Below, one piece after another: positions 4,806 through 5,648 of a stretch of 5,648 nt of DNA (position 1 is its first letter; each line of letters opens with the position of its first letter). Source of the DNA: Candidatus Levyibacteriota bacterium (GTDB taxonomy: Bacteria; Patescibacteriota; Microgenomatia; Levybacterales; UBA12049); the NCBI GenBank assembly GCA_003173995.1, contig PRDT01000040.1, forward strand, positions 1-5,648, written 5' to 3'. The position numbers and the translations under genes are program-made. The notes beneath the pieces are model-generated. The model saw only the letters and a program-made list of their open reading frames with translations, had not been told where the DNA came from and made no database searches.

Positions 4806-5648
4806 CTACTTTGGATGACGTTTCGCTAGTTCAGCGGCAATCTGTTGGAGGAGCTGGATGAGCTCTTGGTCCGACATATCGCCGATGTTTTGGGTGGTCG
4901 AAGTCGTAGGACCCGACGCACTTCCGTTGGTGTATTGTTCAGGCGTCAATCCCTGGTAAGTCCCGTTGAGGAAACCTGCCAGTTGGTCTGTCGTCGTAAA
5001 GATCCGGAGATCTCCAGACTGTGAATTGACCAACGCTTGGAGCGTCACGCCTGCGTCGTCAGTTGTCGTAGCAGTGAGTTGCCAGTAAAGGACTCCTGCA
5101 TGGACAATCGGTCTTGGTTCAAGGAGGGTAATCTTACCACCCTTGTCCGTTGCCCACTGGATTTGTGGGAGCGGAGACTGCACGTACTGCGCAGCTTTAT
5201 TCGGACCGATGAGTGAGCTATCACTCGGGAGCTTGTACAAACTCATAGCACCGCTGTGGGCGTCCCAGACGAACACGGAATTTACACCGAAGCTTCCCCC
5301 ATAGGGTTCTGCCGCAGTGACCCACTGTGGTCCTTGAGTTGTCGGCAACAGGTAAGGCTGTTGGTTCTTACTGTTGTCGATAGAGGGTACTTGTGTTTGA
5401 TCCTGATGGACCCACCACGCGTTCCAGATGCCATTCCGATACTGCCACGCGTTGCCTATGGCTTCCGCGAGATCAGCAGGGAACAGACGTTGACCCGTAA
5501 ACCTTGGATCTTGCACTGCTTGGTCGACGGAGAGATCTTCGACTTGTCCATCCGCATGGAGGACGAAGACTCCGGCCCAATAAGGCACGTTCACAGGGAA
5601 CTCGAACTTGTACCTTTCGTAGGGTACGAGCATGAGCACCTGCAGGCT
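4806..5648 (-). CDS. C-terminal part of an uncharacterised, probably extracytoplasmic protein
   Basis: The last 280 residues of a protein whose frame is open to the window edge. A GTG (5639) and an ATG (5633) near the edge have no visible start signal, and the sequence there (LMLVPYERYKFEFPVNVPYW) reads as internal. No membrane helix is visible. The fold looks beta-rich, with recurring strand-turn-strand units around D/N-x2-(S)G: GVFVLHADGQVEDL, VFVWDAHSGAMSLY and ALVNSQSGDLRIF. There are many aromatic residues, about 30 Gln and no Cys. A low-complexity Gly/Ser/Thr linker then leads to a short amphipathic C-terminal helix (DQELIQLLQQIAAELAKR). The absence of cysteine and the Gln/Thr richness suggest an exported domain, perhaps the tail of a larger membrane-anchored protein. 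I do not recognise the family; the strand-turn units are loosely PepSY-like. The DNA is clearly GC-richer than the rest of the window. A strong terminator follows. Confidence 0.75.
   Translation of the reverse strand, partial: SLQVLMLVPYERYKFEFPVNVPYWAGVFVLHADGQVEDLSVDQAVQDPRFTGQRLFPADLAEAIGNAWQYRNGIWNAWWVHQDQTQVPSIDNSKNQQPYLLPTTQGPQWVTAAEPYGGSFGVNSVFVWDAHSGAMSLYKLPSDSSLIGPNKAAQYVQSPLPQIQWATDKGGKITLLEPRPIVHAGVLYWQLTATTTDDAGVTLQALVNSQSGDLRIFTTTDQLAGFLNGTYQGLTPEQYTNGSASGPTTSTTQNIGDMSDQELIQLLQQIAAELAKRHPK

Noticed and set aside
5631..5639. GTG or ATG near the right edge as the true start of the GC-richer gene
   Set aside because: The frame is open to the edge, no promoter or ribosome site can be seen, and the sequence reads as internal, so the gene is treated as 5'-partial.

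Overview
The window looks like chromosomal DNA from a small-genome bacterium of the Candidate Phyla Radiation (Patescibacteria). That assignment is an inference. It rests on a standard genetic code, AT-rich genes, very tight spacing, a divergent def-fmt pair, and promoter -10 boxes that lie only 6-8 bases from start codons, which implies leaderless mRNAs. Nothing here fixes the lineage more closely, and no rRNA, tRNA, CRISPR array or transposase is visible.

Left part (1-734, minus strand): peptide deformylase (def), followed by the first 54 codons of a formyltransferase, probably fmt. Both belong to the N-formyl-methionine cycle of protein synthesis. A divergent promoter region (about 735-790) drives def leftwards and a compact three-gene membrane cassette (790-1833) rightwards. 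In the cassette, two ~110-residue proteins align without gaps around a W-x8-G-I-(W/Y)-x5-I-E core. They look like the two halves of a heterodimeric CrtYc/CrtYd-type lycopene cyclase. They are preceded by a third small membrane protein, and the three genes overlap or abut.

Centre: a single gene with its own promoter (1880-2236) encodes a 118-residue protein of unknown function with 17 Arg, 14 Gln and no Lys or Cys. After it comes a 172-base intergenic stretch holding two tandem ~60-base copies of a double-hairpin repeat whose stems differ by compensatory changes. The second copy runs into the 3' end of the convergent gene.

Right part (minus strand): a 737-residue O-antigen ligase/polymerase-like membrane protein (Wzy_C type) with a C-terminal TPR region (2409-4622), started from an extended -10 promoter. 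Upstream of it is a branched intrinsic terminator (about 4676-4735). That terminator closes a GC-richer gene (4806 to the window edge), of which only the C-terminal 280 residues of a cysteine-free, probably extracytoplasmic protein are visible.

The most unusual points are: the carotenoid-cyclase-like cassette with no other carotenoid genes in view, the recurrent -10-to-ATG promoter design, the covarying tandem RNA-like repeat, the lysine-free protein, and a formyltransferase N-terminus that lacks the usual tRNA-contacting loop.
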